A DNA stretch of 64,000 nucleotides from contig DUSN01000036.1 of assembly GCA_012842605.1 (NCBI GenBank), positions 1-64,000 on the forward strand, written 5' to 3'. Below the pieces are notes generated by a model that searched no databases, was not told the DNA's origin, and worked only from the letters and a program-made list of their open reading frames with translations. The first letter of the stretch is position 1. Every line of letters begins with the position of its first letter. The translations under genes and the position numbers were made by a program. The stretch is from Clostridiales bacterium (GTDB taxonomy: Bacteria; Bacillota; Clostridia; Caldicoprobacterales; DTU083). Positions 37,453 to 46,460 of the stretch are shown in pieces.

Positions 37453-38223
37453 ATGTTGTTTGACAGTCATGCGCATTTGGATGATGAAGCATTTGACCCG
37501 GACCGGCAGGCATTGATTGAAAGCCTGCCGGCCCAGGGAATTTCATATGTTGTGAATGCAGGTGCCGATATGGAATCATCAAGGCGTTCCATTAAGCTGG
37601 CAGAGGAATTTTATTTTATATATGCATCTGTCGGGATTCACCCCCATGATGCTGCAGGGATGACGGATCAGGATTTGGATGAACTTGCAGAAATGGCAGG
37701 GCATGACAAGGTTGTTGCTATTGGTGAAATTGGCTTGGATTATTACTATGACAATTCGCCCAGGCAGGTTCAAAGGGAAAGGTTTGCACAGCAGCTTCAG
37801 CTCTCTTCAAGAGTCGGTCTTCCTGTTATAATTCACAGCAGGGACGCCCATGCTGATACCCTGGATATCCTGAAAGCTCACAGACCGTATATTAAAGGCT
37901 GTGTGCTGCATTGCTATTCCGGAAGCTGGGAAATGGCTAAGATATATCTTGACATGGGTTTCTATATTTCCCTCGGCGGACCGGTTACCTTTAAGAATTC
38001 AGCAAAGGCGGTAGAGGTTGCTAAGAATATAGATATTAATTATTTATTGATTGAGACCGACAGCCCTTATTTATCTCCCCATCCATACAGGGGCAGGCGA
38101 AATGATCCCGGAAAGGTAAGGCTTATAGCAGAGCGGATTTCAGAAATTCGCCAAATGGATGTAAATACACTGGCTGAGGCTACGCTGCAAAATTCCTGCC
38201 GCTTGTTTGGAATCACTGTTTGA
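37453..38223 (+). CDS. yabD: TatD family metal-dependent hydrolase (YabD)
   Basis: A 256-residue TIM-barrel nuclease/hydrolase. Metal ligands are visible: LFDSHAHLDD, the Glu in AIGEIGLDYY, IIHSRDAHADT, CVLHCYSG and the Asp in LIETDSPY. The ATG at 37453 has AGAGGTG six bases upstream; GTG at 37444 would add three residues. It follows metG by 11 bases and is probably co-transcribed. Confidence 0.94.
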   Translation: MLFDSHAHLDDEAFDPDRQALIESLPAQGISYVVNAGADMESSRRSIKLAEEFYFIYASVGIHPHDAAGMTDQDLDELAEMAGHDKVVAIGEIGLDYYYDNSPRQVQRERFAQQLQLSSRVGLPVIIHSRDAHADTLDILKAHRPYIKGCVLHCYSGSWEMAKIYLDMGFYISLGGPVTFKNSAKAVEVAKNIDINYLLIETDSPYLSPHPYRGRRNDPGKVRLIAERISEIRQMDVNTLAEATLQNSCRLFGITV

Positions 38224-38274
38224 ATTATCAGCTATGTATGAGAAGGCTTTAATTGTGTAAAATTTACAGCAGAT

Positions 38275-38316
38275 GCCGTCTTGATGGTTTGTTTCTCAGA
38301 GACGGCTTTATTTTTG
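38275..38316 (+). terminator. Likely terminator after metG-tatD
   Basis: GCCGTCT (38275-38281) pairs with AGACGGC (38300-38306), extended by an inner TGA/TCA pairing, then TTTATTTTT. The rest of the gap to 38534 is AT-rich. It holds a small CCGTC/GACGG hairpin at about 38334-38352 of unknown meaning and the promoter of the next gene. Confidence 0.72.
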
Positions 38317-38458
38317 CATAGCGAATAGTACACCCGTCGGCATAGGAGACGGAATCCTTTTGCTGCTATATGTTAAATTTTTAAAAAATTGTATAGAAGA
38401 CGTTTTTAAATGGAATAATATACATGCGTTTTGTTACAAGCCTAAATATTAAAAAGAT

Positions 38459-38487
38459 TTGACAAATTGTTAATAATGTATTACAAT
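38459..38487 (+). promoter_or_regulatory. Sigma-A promoter of yabE
   Basis: TTGACA at 38459-38464 and TACAAT at 38482-38487 are 17 bases apart, 48 bases before the yabE ATG. Confidence 0.75.
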
Positions 38488-38534
38488 TGCTACATCCCGC
38501 TCCCTGTTTTTCAAAACTAAAAAGGAGGCTGAAT

Positions 38535-39599
38535 ATGAACTCAAACAAGTGGGGCTTCTGGAGTAAGTTTTTTATAGTGCTCCTGATAGTCCTGGTAATT
38601 GCCGGAGCGGCAACTACCAAATTAACACGTTATGTTCATGAGCTTGCTAAAAATGTTGTCTTGGACGATGACGGATATCGTGTAGAGATTACTACATATG
38701 ACAATAGTGTAGGAGAATTACTTAACAGGTATGATATCACCCTTGGACCAGGAGATGAAATTTCGCCTGGCTTGGAAGAGTTGCTGCAGGATAACACGGA
38801 AATAAAGATTACCCGTGCCATGCCTGTAACAGTGGAAGCAGACGGGAAAGAAGAAGTAACCTATGTAACCAGGGGGAGAGTTCAGGACATACTTAAAAAA
38901 GTGAATATAGTTCTGCGGGAAAAGGATTTGATAAACTATCCACTATCCCAGCAGGTCAGGCCATACGACAGGATAAAGGTAACACGCATGGATGAGGAGG
39001 TTATAATTGAAACCGAAGCAATCCCATATCAGGTGATTACCAGAAAAAACAATCAAATGGATGAGGGAGTCAGCAAGGTAATTCAGGAAGGAAAGCAGGG
39101 AGAGCTGGAAAGAAGGATACTGGTTACTTACCAGGACGGAGTGGAAATTGAAAGAAAACTTATAAGCGAAGAAGTTACGGAAAAACCGGTTGATCGTATT
39201 GTAGAAAAAGGAACAGTGAAGCGGATAGTAACAGCCCGCGGCGACACCATCCGTTACTCAAAGTCACGTAAAATGATAGCTACTGCATATACGGCGGGCC
39301 CTGAATCCACCGGGAAATATCCTGGTGACAGATATTATGGGGTCACGTCCAGCGGCAGGAAGGTTAAGCCTCATCACACCATAGCCGCACCTCCCGATAT
39401 TCCCATCGGCACCAAGGTATACATTCCTGAACTGGTGGAATTCTGGGCCAAACGCGGTGTATCCATAAGCGGTATATTCACAGTGGAAGACCGGGGAGGC
39501 GCTATAAAAGGCAATAAGATTGACATATACATGGAAGACGTCAATATGACCAGAATCTGGGGACGACGGAAAGTTACCGTTTACTTTATCAGAAAATAA
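38535..39599 (+). CDS. yabE: YabE-like protein: DUF348, G5 and 3D domains
   Basis: A 354-residue secreted or membrane-tethered wall protein. One N-terminal membrane segment is followed by DUF348 repeats (VEITTYDNSVGELLNRYDI and VTRGRVQDILKKVNIVL), a G5 domain (about 185-245) and a C-terminal 3D domain. The 3D domain's three aspartates are visible in GDRYYGVTSSG, VEDRGGAIKG and NKIDIYMED. This is the Rpf/YabE architecture, probably a muralytic enzyme. AAAGGAGG precedes the ATG at 38535. It lies before ksgA, as in Bacillus, with rnmV missing. Confidence 0.92.
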   Translation: MNSNKWGFWSKFFIVLLIVLVIAGAATTKLTRYVHELAKNVVLDDDGYRVEITTYDNSVGELLNRYDITLGPGDEISPGLEELLQDNTEIKITRAMPVTVEADGKEEVTYVTRGRVQDILKKVNIVLREKDLINYPLSQQVRPYDRIKVTRMDEEVIIETEAIPYQVITRKNNQMDEGVSKVIQEGKQGELERRILVTYQDGVEIERKLISEEVTEKPVDRIVEKGTVKRIVTARGDTIRYSKSRKMIATAYTAGPESTGKYPGDRYYGVTSSGRKVKPHHTIAAPPDIPIGTKVYIPELVEFWAKRGVSISGIFTVEDRGGAIKGNKIDIYMEDVNMTRIWGRRKVTVYFIRK

Positions 39600-39611
39600 A
39601 GATTAATTATC

Positions 39612-39639
39612 AGGACAGATGACAGTCTGTCCTTTTTTT
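39612..39639 (+). terminator. Intrinsic terminator after yabE
   Basis: AGGACAGA (39612-39619) pairs with TCTGTCCT (39625-39632), followed by a T-run. Confidence 0.92.
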
Positions 39640-39706
39640 ATTTGCATGCATTGATTATAATAATATAAGGTCAATATTTTCAGGCAAATGTAAAGGAGTT
39701 GCATAG

Positions 39707-40561
39707 ATGCATCTGCTAACCTCCCCCAGGTTTTTGAAGGATTTGCTGTCCAGGCACGGCTTTAATTTCAGTAAAAGCCTGGGTCAGAATTTTCTTATTG
39801 ATGAGAATATATTAAACAAGATTATCAAAGGGGCAGAAATAACCAAAGAGGACAATGTATTGGAAATCGGCCCGGGTGTAGGCACCCTCACTGCAGCACT
39901 GGCCCGGCATGCTGCACAGGTAGTTGCAGTGGAAATTGACAGTGCCCTTCTGCCAATACTGGATGAGACATTACAGGGGTTAACCAATGTCCGTGTGGTA
40001 CACGGAGACATTTTAAAATTGGATTTGGATGATTTGGTGCGAAACTCATTTGATAATAAGCCGTTCAAAGTTGTAGCCAACCTACCCTATTACATAACTA
40101 CACCCATAATAATGCGGTTTCTGGAAGAAGACCTTCCCTATATGTCAATTACGGTAATGATACAAAGGGAAGTGGCGGAAAGAATGGCTGCAAAACCAGG
40201 CAGCAAGGATTACGGAGCTCTCAGCGTGGCAGTTCAGTTTTATACACGGCCTAAAATTATATGCAAAGTACCGGCCGGCGTATTCATGCCGCCGCCTAAG
40301 GTGGATTCGATAGTTATAAACTTAGAGAAGAGGAGCAGTCCGGCAGTTGACGTTGCTGATACCACCCGCTTTTTTAAAGTAGTGAAGGCGGTATTTGCCC
40401 AGCGCCGGAAAACGCTGCTAAATACCCTGAATGCAGCGAATATCACTGATCTTGAAAAGGAAGGCCTGAGCAGGCTGCTGATTAGCCTTGGCATTGACCC
40501 TCAGAGAAGAGGAGAAACCTTAAGTCTTGAGGAACTGGCTGCAATCAGCAACAATATCTGA
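39707..40561 (+). CDS. ksgA: 16S rRNA (adenine1518/1519-N6)-dimethyltransferase
   Basis: A 284-residue KsgA/RsmA. GQNFLIDENILNKI, VLEIGPGVGTLTAAL (SAM motif) and VVANLPYYITTPIIM (catalytic NLPY) are all present, with the C-terminal FAQRRKTLLNTL helix. RBS AAAGGAG is strong. A terminator follows. Confidence 0.97.
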   Translation: MHLLTSPRFLKDLLSRHGFNFSKSLGQNFLIDENILNKIIKGAEITKEDNVLEIGPGVGTLTAALARHAAQVVAVEIDSALLPILDETLQGLTNVRVVHGDILKLDLDDLVRNSFDNKPFKVVANLPYYITTPIIMRFLEEDLPYMSITVMIQREVAERMAAKPGSKDYGALSVAVQFYTRPKIICKVPAGVFMPPPKVDSIVINLEKRSSPAVDVADTTRFFKVVKAVFAQRRKTLLNTLNAANITDLEKEGLSRLLISLGIDPQRRGETLSLEELAAISNNI

Positions 40562-40566
40562 CTAAC

Positions 40567-40600
40567 AAAGCCCATCGGCAAAAGCCGATGGGCTTTTTGT
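40567..40600 (+). terminator. Intrinsic terminator after ksgA
   Basis: AAAGCCCATCGGC pairs with GCCGATGGGCTTT around an AAAA loop, then a T-run. The 130 bases that follow up to the next gene hold no clear sigma-A promoter. CATATATTA at 40644-40652 resembles a sigma-E/K -10 element (unverified). Confidence 0.95.
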
Positions 40601-40733
40601 ACAACCATCTGCAATATATAAGGATACTTTTGCCAGGTTGATACATATATTAGTATGGATAAGTCTTAAGGATGCAATAGTGAGCTTTTCCTGTACAGAA
40701 AAGCAGGTATTAAGAAAAAGGAGGGTATTGTTG

Positions 40734-41984
40734 ATGAGCTATCGCCAGTTTCATCGTTCATTTATCATTTTAAAGGTTAAAGACAGTGGATATGAACTGC
40801 ATGAGGGCAAGGAACCCGCTGGTTATTGCAAGCTTGAAATTAAGAATAACCATGGAAAAATGCAGCTTTACATACAGGATATGAAACCGGCTGTGCCGCA
40901 GCAGGCTATTTATGATGTAGTATTATTATCCAGCAAAGATGGAATCAAACCGGTAAAGCTGACAAGTATCCAGGTGCCGGATAGTGGAAGAGGTGAATAT
41001 GAAATCACCTTTGATCCGGATAATGTCCAGGAAACCGGAAACAGTATCGGACAATACCACGCTTTGGCAGTGGTGGACAGGAGACTGGACGGCAGCGGGT
41101 TAATACGTTATCCGCTGGTAGGTTATTCAGATAAAAGAGTGGAATTGGACTGGACAAATAAAGCAACCAGTCAGCTGCGTCAAATGTATCAGGCATCCAG
41201 AGGATTAAGTTTTACAAGATCACCCGGTATACTGTCATATTCAGATCAGACAGGCCAGGATGCTGCAGTGCCGGGAAAAACAGCTCTGAGTTCGGCAGCA
41301 GAACCAGGTGTGCCTGAAGAAAGAAAAGAGGCAGCAATTAATCAGTTTGAAGCATTTGACTACAATAAACAGACAAATGCTGAAGACTCCAATTATAATA
41401 CTATTTCAGAAGAAGAGAGCATAAATCCGGAGCTTCTGAATTTTGTCCCGCCGGATATCAGTTATATATACAAAAACACCGGGCAGCAGCCGGCTGATGA
41501 GATCCTGCATAAGGAGGAAATTAAATACGCTGAAGAACATAAACAAGGGGAAACTGCCGAACATGATCATGAAGAATCTTTTTACAGTATGCAATTAGGA
41601 AGTACACCTTATTGGAGCAAGGTAGAAGCTTATTACAACCAATTGTTTGATAACCACAAAAAGGTATGTCCATTTGATGATGCAGTGGGAGAGGTGGACT
41701 GGATCAGAGTAGAAAACCGGAATGAGCCTGTATACCCGCAATACAGCATATATGATCCATATAGAACCGAGTATGCCGGGCTTGACCACTATCTGGTAGG
41801 ACTTGTACGCAATAAAGGACGAGTGCAGTATGTAGTATATGGTATACCCGGTGTTTACAGTGCAGTTCCGCCAATGTCCATGCATGGATTTTCCAGATGG
41901 CTTCCGGTAAAGAATGGATATGGTGCAGGCTACTGGCTTTTATACATCGACGCAATTACAGGAAATATTGCATATCCATATTAA
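40734..41984 (+). CDS. Conserved clostridial protein of unknown function
   Basis: A 416-residue soluble protein that I do not recognise by name. The N-terminal 130 residues are beta-rich (AGYCKLEIKNNHGKMQLYI, then HALAVVDRRLDGSGLIRYPL). A low-complexity, acidic middle (about 170-300) follows. The C-terminal 120 residues are aromatic-rich with CPFDDAVGEVDWIRVENR, HYLVGLVRNKG and YGAGYWLLYIDAITGNIAYPY. No signal peptide is seen. GGAGGG precedes the ATG at 40734. It sits between ksgA and spo0A, in the place of yabG in Bacillus but unrelated to it by eye. A role in sporulation is a guess from position. Confidence 0.75.
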   Translation: MSYRQFHRSFIILKVKDSGYELHEGKEPAGYCKLEIKNNHGKMQLYIQDMKPAVPQQAIYDVVLLSSKDGIKPVKLTSIQVPDSGRGEYEITFDPDNVQETGNSIGQYHALAVVDRRLDGSGLIRYPLVGYSDKRVELDWTNKATSQLRQMYQASRGLSFTRSPGILSYSDQTGQDAAVPGKTALSSAAEPGVPEERKEAAINQFEAFDYNKQTNAEDSNYNTISEEESINPELLNFVPPDISYIYKNTGQQPADEILHKEEIKYAEEHKQGETAEHDHEESFYSMQLGSTPYWSKVEAYYNQLFDNHKKVCPFDDAVGEVDWIRVENRNEPVYPQYSIYDPYRTEYAGLDHYLVGLVRNKGRVQYVVYGIPGVYSAVPPMSMHGFSRWLPVKNGYGAGYWLLYIDAITGNIAYPY

Positions 41985-42069
41985 TTTTTTTCAATATTCT
42001 CTTTAAAAAACAGAAGGATTGTGATATTATATAAAAGTAAATTACCAGTAATTTCTAAATTTTACAGTG

Positions 42070-42076
42070 TTCGACA
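42070..42076 (-). promoter_or_regulatory. Spo0A box upstream of spo0A
   Basis: TTCGACA reads TGTCGAA on the - strand, a perfect 0A core, 93 bases before the spo0A start. It fits autoregulation of spo0A as known in Bacillus. Confidence 0.6.
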
Positions 42077-42168
42077 TCGTTTTGTGAATTCTGATGAATC
42101 AAGTCTAATAATGCAAAATGATGTTGACATATAAAAATCAAAATGTAAACAAATGAGGAGGAATGGAA

Positions 42169-42945
42169 ATGGCCGCTAAGACTCGAGTTGTAGTAATTGA
42201 TGACAACCCGCATATTCGAGAAATTATGTCTTCTTTCATCAATATGGAAGGAGATATGGAAGTTGCTGGCATGGCCGGCGATGGATATAAAGGGCTGGAG
42301 TTAATAAAAAATACCCGGCCTGATGTGGTTTTACTGGACATGGTAATGCCGCAGATGGATGGCTTGGGTGTACTGGAACGTCTCAATCAAAGCAATATGG
42401 AACCTTTGCCTTCCATTATATGTTTATCTGCTGTAGGACAGGAGGAACTGATACGAAAAGCTATTGAACTGGGAGCCAAGTATTATATGGTAAAACCCTT
42501 TGATTTTGAAATGATACTCAATCGTATCAGAGAACTTTCCGGAACACCGCAGATCAGCCACAAACCCGTTTCTCCCATGGCTACTAATACCCAGAAAAAC
42601 CTGGAAGAAAAAATAACCAATATTTTCTTAACGATTGGCATTCCAGCCCATATTAAAGGATATCATTTTCTAAGAGAAGCCATTAAAATGGTAGTAGAGG
42701 ATAATGATATAATTAATCGTATTACCAAGGAACTATATCCAGGTATAGCCAAGAAATTCAATACTACACCCAGCAAGGTGGAAAGGGCTATCCGGCATTC
42801 AATAGATGTGGCCTGGAGCCGCGGCAAGGTTGAAAATATTAATCAGCTATTTGGTTACGTAGTATATGATAAAAATGACAAACCTACCAACGGAGAGTTT
42901 ATTGCATTAGTAGCCGACAAGCTTTCCATGGAGATCTCCGCATGA
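42169..42945 (+). CDS. spo0A: Sporulation master regulator Spo0A
   Basis: A 258-residue response regulator. The receiver has VVIDDN at the acidic pocket, phospho-acceptor Asp in [13 protein letters not shown], and Lys in [10 protein letters not shown]. The Spo0A DNA-binding domain has the recognition helix region [21 protein letters not shown] and ends [22 protein letters not shown] at 42155-42162 favours the ATG at 42169 over 42163. It likely controls the abrB promoter 10 kb upstream and its own promoter. Confidence 0.97.
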   Translation: MAAKTRVVVIDDNPHIREIMSSFINMEGDMEVAGMAGDGYKGLELIKNTRPDVVLLDMVMPQMDGLGVLERLNQSNMEPLPSIICLSAVGQEELIRKAIELGAKYYMVKPFDFEMILNRIRELSGTPQISHKPVSPMATNTQKNLEEKITNIFLTIGIPAHIKGYHFLREAIKMVVEDNDIINRITKELYPGIAKKFNTTPSKVERAIRHSIDVAWSRGKVENINQLFGYVVYDKNDKPTNGEFIALVADKLSMEISA

Positions 42946-42962
42946 GTGGTTAATAAAAAACA

Positions 42963-42998
42963 GGGGATATATCATTGCGATAGTGCATGATATCCCCC
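42963..42998 (+). terminator. Hairpin after spo0A, weak terminator
   Basis: GGGGATATATCAT (42963-42975) pairs with ATGATATCCCC (42987-42997) with a small bulge. The tail CTTCATTAG is T-poor, so termination efficiency is uncertain. A GC-rich hairpin CTCCGGCC/GGCCGGAG at 43054-43075 lies between this gene and the convergent reductase gene. Confidence 0.5.
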
Positions 42999-43079
42999 TT
43001 CATTAGTTTCCTGCCATATACGGTGTCCGGTTTGGCATGTAACTGCAAGTGTACTCCGGCCTCAGGCGGCCGGAGCACG

Positions 43080-44228
43080 TCACTCCGTAAGTATTTTATG
43101 AGCTTCCTTCAGCTTGTCGATGATATCTATGTGCTGCGGGCATACGGATTCACAGTTGCCGCATTCAATGCACTGGGAAGCATCTCTGTTTTCATTAATC
43201 AGTTTCTTATAGCGTTTAATGTGGCCGTCCTTAATCCCAAATGTAGAAGCATCATTATAGATGCCGAAAATCCCAGGAATGGATACTCCGTTGGGACAAG
43301 GGAGGCAATATTCACAAGCTGTGCACCTTACTCTGGTTTTGCTTTCATATAATGCTCTCACTTTTTCCACTAGATCCAGTTCATCCTGTGTCATGCAATC
43401 AGGCAGGGCATTTTCAAAAATTCTCAAATTATCCTGAAGCTGTTCCATAGTGCTGACACCGCTTAATATAACAGTTACCTCCGGGAAGTTGTAGAGCCAG
43501 CGGAATGCCCATTCTACCGGGGATCGCTTTGTCTCAGCCTGATTCCACAGCTCTTTAATATCCTCAGTGACTGCAGCAAACTTGCCCCCTCTCAGCGGTT
43601 CCATTATAACTACCGGTATCCCCTTTGATCCGGCATACTTAAGTCCTATAACTCCTGCCTGTTTGTCAGCGTCCAAAATATTCAGCTGTATTTGACACAT
43701 ATCCCAATCAAAGGCATCAACAATCTCCTTAAAAACCTCAAATTCATCATGAAATGAGAAGCCGGCATAACGGATCCTGCCCGAAGACCGCGCATCTTTT
43801 AACCAATCCAGGATTCCCATATCCCTGACTTTTTCCCAGGATGCCTTATTCAGCGCATGTAGCAGATAAAAGTCTATGTATTCAGTTTCCAGTTTGGATA
43901 ATTGCTCATTAAGCAGCATATCAAAATCTTCATATGTATTTGCTTTCCATACAGGCAGCTTGGTAGCCAGCTTTACTTTCTCCCTGTATCCATCTTTAAG
44001 AGCTTTGCCTACCAGCCGCTCGCTGTTGCCTCCATGGTAACCGTAAGCTGTATCAATATAGTTAACGCCATGGTCGATTGCATAACGGAGCATTCGAATG
44101 GCTTCGGGCTCATCAATTCTGTCACTGCTTATGCTCCCGTCCGGATTGGCAAGAAGCGGCAGGCGCATACACCCTATTCCAAAAATCGAGCATTCTATAC
44201 CCAGCTTTTCAAGTTTTCTATATTGCAT
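43080..44228 (-). CDS. Aldo/keto reductase with C-terminal [4Fe-4S] ferredoxin domain
   Basis: A 382-residue enzyme. The N-terminal 270 residues are an aldo/keto reductase barrel with catalytic Asp/Tyr in NYIDTAYGYH, Lys in ATKLPVWK and His in FYLLHALN. The C-terminal region has CTACEYCLPCPNGV and CIECGNCESVCP, a ferredoxin-like arrangement. Such fusions are common in clostridia and act on unknown aldehydes. GAGGAGG precedes the ATG at 44228 on the - strand. It converges with spo0A. Confidence 0.92.
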   Translation of the reverse strand: MQYRKLEKLGIECSIFGIGCMRLPLLANPDGSISSDRIDEPEAIRMLRYAIDHGVNYIDTAYGYHGGNSERLVGKALKDGYREKVKLATKLPVWKANTYEDFDMLLNEQLSKLETEYIDFYLLHALNKASWEKVRDMGILDWLKDARSSGRIRYAGFSFHDEFEVFKEIVDAFDWDMCQIQLNILDADKQAGVIGLKYAGSKGIPVVIMEPLRGGKFAAVTEDIKELWNQAETKRSPVEWAFRWLYNFPEVTVILSGVSTMEQLQDNLRIFENALPDCMTQDELDLVEKVRALYESKTRVRCTACEYCLPCPNGVSIPGIFGIYNDASTFGIKDGHIKRYKKLINENRDASQCIECGNCESVCPQHIDIIDKLKEAHKILTE

Positions 44229-44344
44229 AGTATACCTCCTCGTACAATGCATACTTTAGTATATTATATCATTTATTATTGTTTATATCATGATATTAAT
44301 ACATAACTTGACTTTATTTACAGAAATTGCACTGGACTATGAGC

Positions 44345-44451
44345 TGTGGAAAACTTTATTTTTTTCCACAACGCTGCAATCCTTATAATTCAATAGTTTG
44401 GGGATAACCCTGTGGAAGATGTGGATAAGTTTTGCCGAATGCTGTGGATAA
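44345..44451. promoter_or_regulatory. Cluster of DnaA boxes with an interleaved 0A-like site
   Basis: TGTGGATAA, the reverse of the perfect DnaA box TTATCCACA, occurs at 44420-44428 and 44443-44451. Near matches are TGTGGAAAA at 44345-44353, TTTTCCACA at 44362-44370 and TGTGGAAGA at 44411-44419. TGCCGAA at 44433-44439, between the two perfect boxes, fits the Spo0A core TGNCGAA. A 60-bp AT-rich tract lies just to the left (about 44255-44325). The 300-base gap holds no gene. It resembles a DnaA-box cluster or an origin-like element; function is not shown. Confidence 0.72.
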
Positions 44452-44529
44452 TCGTCGTGTATAGCAGTCTGCCCTCAGCTACACATAATCTTTTTTGCTG
44501 CATACAATGTAGAGAGGGAGGTGAAGGTC

Positions 44530-45903
44530 TTGATAATATTTGGCAGAGACGGCTGGTATGGTGTTATCAGTGATGAAATAGGTTTCGAGTCAATCGGCAT
44601 AGTTGCTCAGGCTGTTTCAGATTATCTGAATGATACACCTGATCCGGGGCCGGTAGTACTGGGATATGATACCCGGTTTTTATCAAGAGAATATGCATGG
44701 TTAATACAGCGTGTGCTAACTGCAAACCGAATCAGGGTATACATGCATAAAAAGCCTATCCCAACGGCATTTTTGAGTCTTTCGGTGCAATTGCTGGATG
44801 CCGGACTGGGCATAATGGTAACCGGCGAAGGCCGTCCCGCCAGGTATTCAGGAATGACATTCCGACTTCCGCCGGGCATGCCTGTGTCTGCAGAATGGAT
44901 GAATAATCTTTTTCAACATTTGTACAGGAGATACCCCAGAAGTTCAGAAGACAGCAGGCAGCTGCTCCAGTATATAGACATTTTTCCGGAGTATACAGAT
45001 AACCTGGGAAAATATATAGATTTTGAGTTGATTAAGAAAACCAATCCTTCCATATACAGTGACAGTTTCTTCGGAAGTGTTGGTACTTATATGCAGGAAA
45101 TACTGAAAAAGTATGAAATAGAGGGCATTCATATCAGGACAAAACCTAATCCCGGTTTTTTGGACAGTGTTCCTCAGCCCAACGAAAGGAACATGAATCC
45201 AGTCTCCAAGCTGGTTGTACAAAGGAAAGGTGATATAGGTTTATTTTTCAGCGGAGACGGCAGCTTAATAGGGGTTGCAAACTCTAACGGACAGGTTTTT
45301 CCGGGTATGTGGACATCAGCTGTTATTCTGGATGAATGGCTAAAAATTAACGGCTGTGATTTTGATGTATATATTGATTTGTTCACACCTGAGATCGTAC
45401 ATTCCCTGCTGAGGCACCACGGACTGGAGCCTATGCCTGTTCAGCTTCTGTATGGCAGCGGGATGAAACCTGAACGGACTCTCATATGGGACCGGCATTG
45501 TCTTACAATCTGCCCATATCTGCCAGATCGGGACGGTATGTTTCAGGGATTATACTTTGTGCAGGCTCTATGCCGGAATAATTTGGACTGGAAGAAGCTT
45601 ACGGATCATGTTATCAATATATCAGGCACAAGGCATCGTGAGCTGAAAACTTTGACATTGGATAACACCGCATGGGAAAATAAAAGAAATGTGATGCTGG
45701 AAGAAATCGGAGGTGCAGCAGCGGATGAGTTGGATGAGGTAATAGAGGTGGATCAGGACATAAAAGTAGTATTTCGCAGCAGGTCCTGGCTGGGATTTAG
45801 TTACTGCTCCAAGGAAAACAGCTTATTTTTGTATTGTGACGCAGATAGCCGGCAGAAGACAGATGAAATGTTGTCACGAGTCATAGCATGGTTGACAGAA
45901 TAG
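44530..45903 (+). CDS. Divergent phosphohexomutase-family protein, probably catalytically inactive
   Basis: A 457-residue protein with the fold signatures of phosphoglucomutase/phosphomannomutase: FGRDGWYGVISDE at the start, VVLGYDTRFLSREYA, and a C-terminal phosphate-binding-type domain. The active-site loop TASHNP is replaced by TGEGRP (Ser to Glu), so the phospho-Ser is missing. The metal loop DGDADR is replaced by SGDGSL, losing two metal ligands and the Arg. It is therefore likely a pseudoenzyme, perhaps a binding or regulatory protein. TTG at 44530 has GGAGGTGA five bases upstream; GTG at 44521 is the alternative. Confidence 0.78.
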   Translation: MIIFGRDGWYGVISDEIGFESIGIVAQAVSDYLNDTPDPGPVVLGYDTRFLSREYAWLIQRVLTANRIRVYMHKKPIPTAFLSLSVQLLDAGLGIMVTGEGRPARYSGMTFRLPPGMPVSAEWMNNLFQHLYRRYPRSSEDSRQLLQYIDIFPEYTDNLGKYIDFELIKKTNPSIYSDSFFGSVGTYMQEILKKYEIEGIHIRTKPNPGFLDSVPQPNERNMNPVSKLVVQRKGDIGLFFSGDGSLIGVANSNGQVFPGMWTSAVILDEWLKINGCDFDVYIDLFTPEIVHSLLRHHGLEPMPVQLLYGSGMKPERTLIWDRHCLTICPYLPDRDGMFQGLYFVQALCRNNLDWKKLTDHVINISGTRHRELKTLTLDNTAWENKRNVMLEEIGGAAADELDEVIEVDQDIKVVFRSRSWLGFSYCSKENSLFLYCDADSRQKTDEMLSRVIAWLTE

Positions 45904-46065
45904 TAAAATATATTAGTTCAAGAAGGAAATTTTAAATCAGCGTCGAATACAAATCGTTGTTTTTTAAGTTGCGTATGGTTTTATTTTATAGAATTGGGTA
46001 TATAATATCTATTAAAAAATGTCTTTATACGCAACAGGGCACCTATTTCTTGGAGGGATGAATGT

Positions 46066-46416
46066 ATGGCTTATAAAAAATGTCCGCGCTGCAGCCTGAA
46101 TTATATCAAGGACACAGACGTACTTTGCAAAATTTGTCTGGAGGAGGTAGGGAAAGCCCTTCGGAGCAATGATGATGAGGAAGAATATGATATTTGTCCC
46201 GAATGTGGCGAGCATATAATAAAGGCCGGAGAGGAAATGTGCTATCAATGTATGTTGGAGCACAACAAGGAAGAGAACGACATTGAAACTGACAAACAGG
46301 ATGACTGGGATAAACTGCCGGAAGTTGAAGAGGAAGATCAGCTGTTTGACGAAGATGAACCTGAAGAGCTCACTGAAATAGAACTTGAAGAAGAAGTCTT
46401 TGAAGATGAAGAATAA
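46066..46416 (+). CDS. Double zinc-ribbon protein with acidic tail, unknown function
   Basis: A 116-residue protein. The first half has two Cys4-type ribbons: CPRC...CKIC and CPEC...CYQC. The second half is extremely acidic (DEDEPEELTEIELEEEVFEDEE). I do not recognise a named family. An RBS-like GGAGGG is about 9 bases before the ATG. It lies between the mutase-like gene and veg. Acidic tails of this kind often contact basic proteins or RNA polymerase, but that is only a thought. Confidence 0.75.
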   Translation: MAYKKCPRCSLNYIKDTDVLCKICLEEVGKALRSNDDEEEYDICPECGEHIIKAGEEMCYQCMLEHNKEENDIETDKQDDWDKLPEVEEEDQLFDEDEPEELTEIELEEEVFEDEE

Positions 46417-46460
46417 TTATGCAATTAAACGGTTAAACTACTCCCAATTATGAAAATAAA

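Noticed and set aside
43054-43075. GC-rich hairpin between spo0A and the aldo/keto reductase as a bidirectional terminator
   Set aside because: No T-run on either strand; kept only as a note.
45941-45947. CGTCGAA upstream of the zinc-ribbon gene as a 0A box
   Set aside because: One mismatch to the core and no clear promoter next to it.
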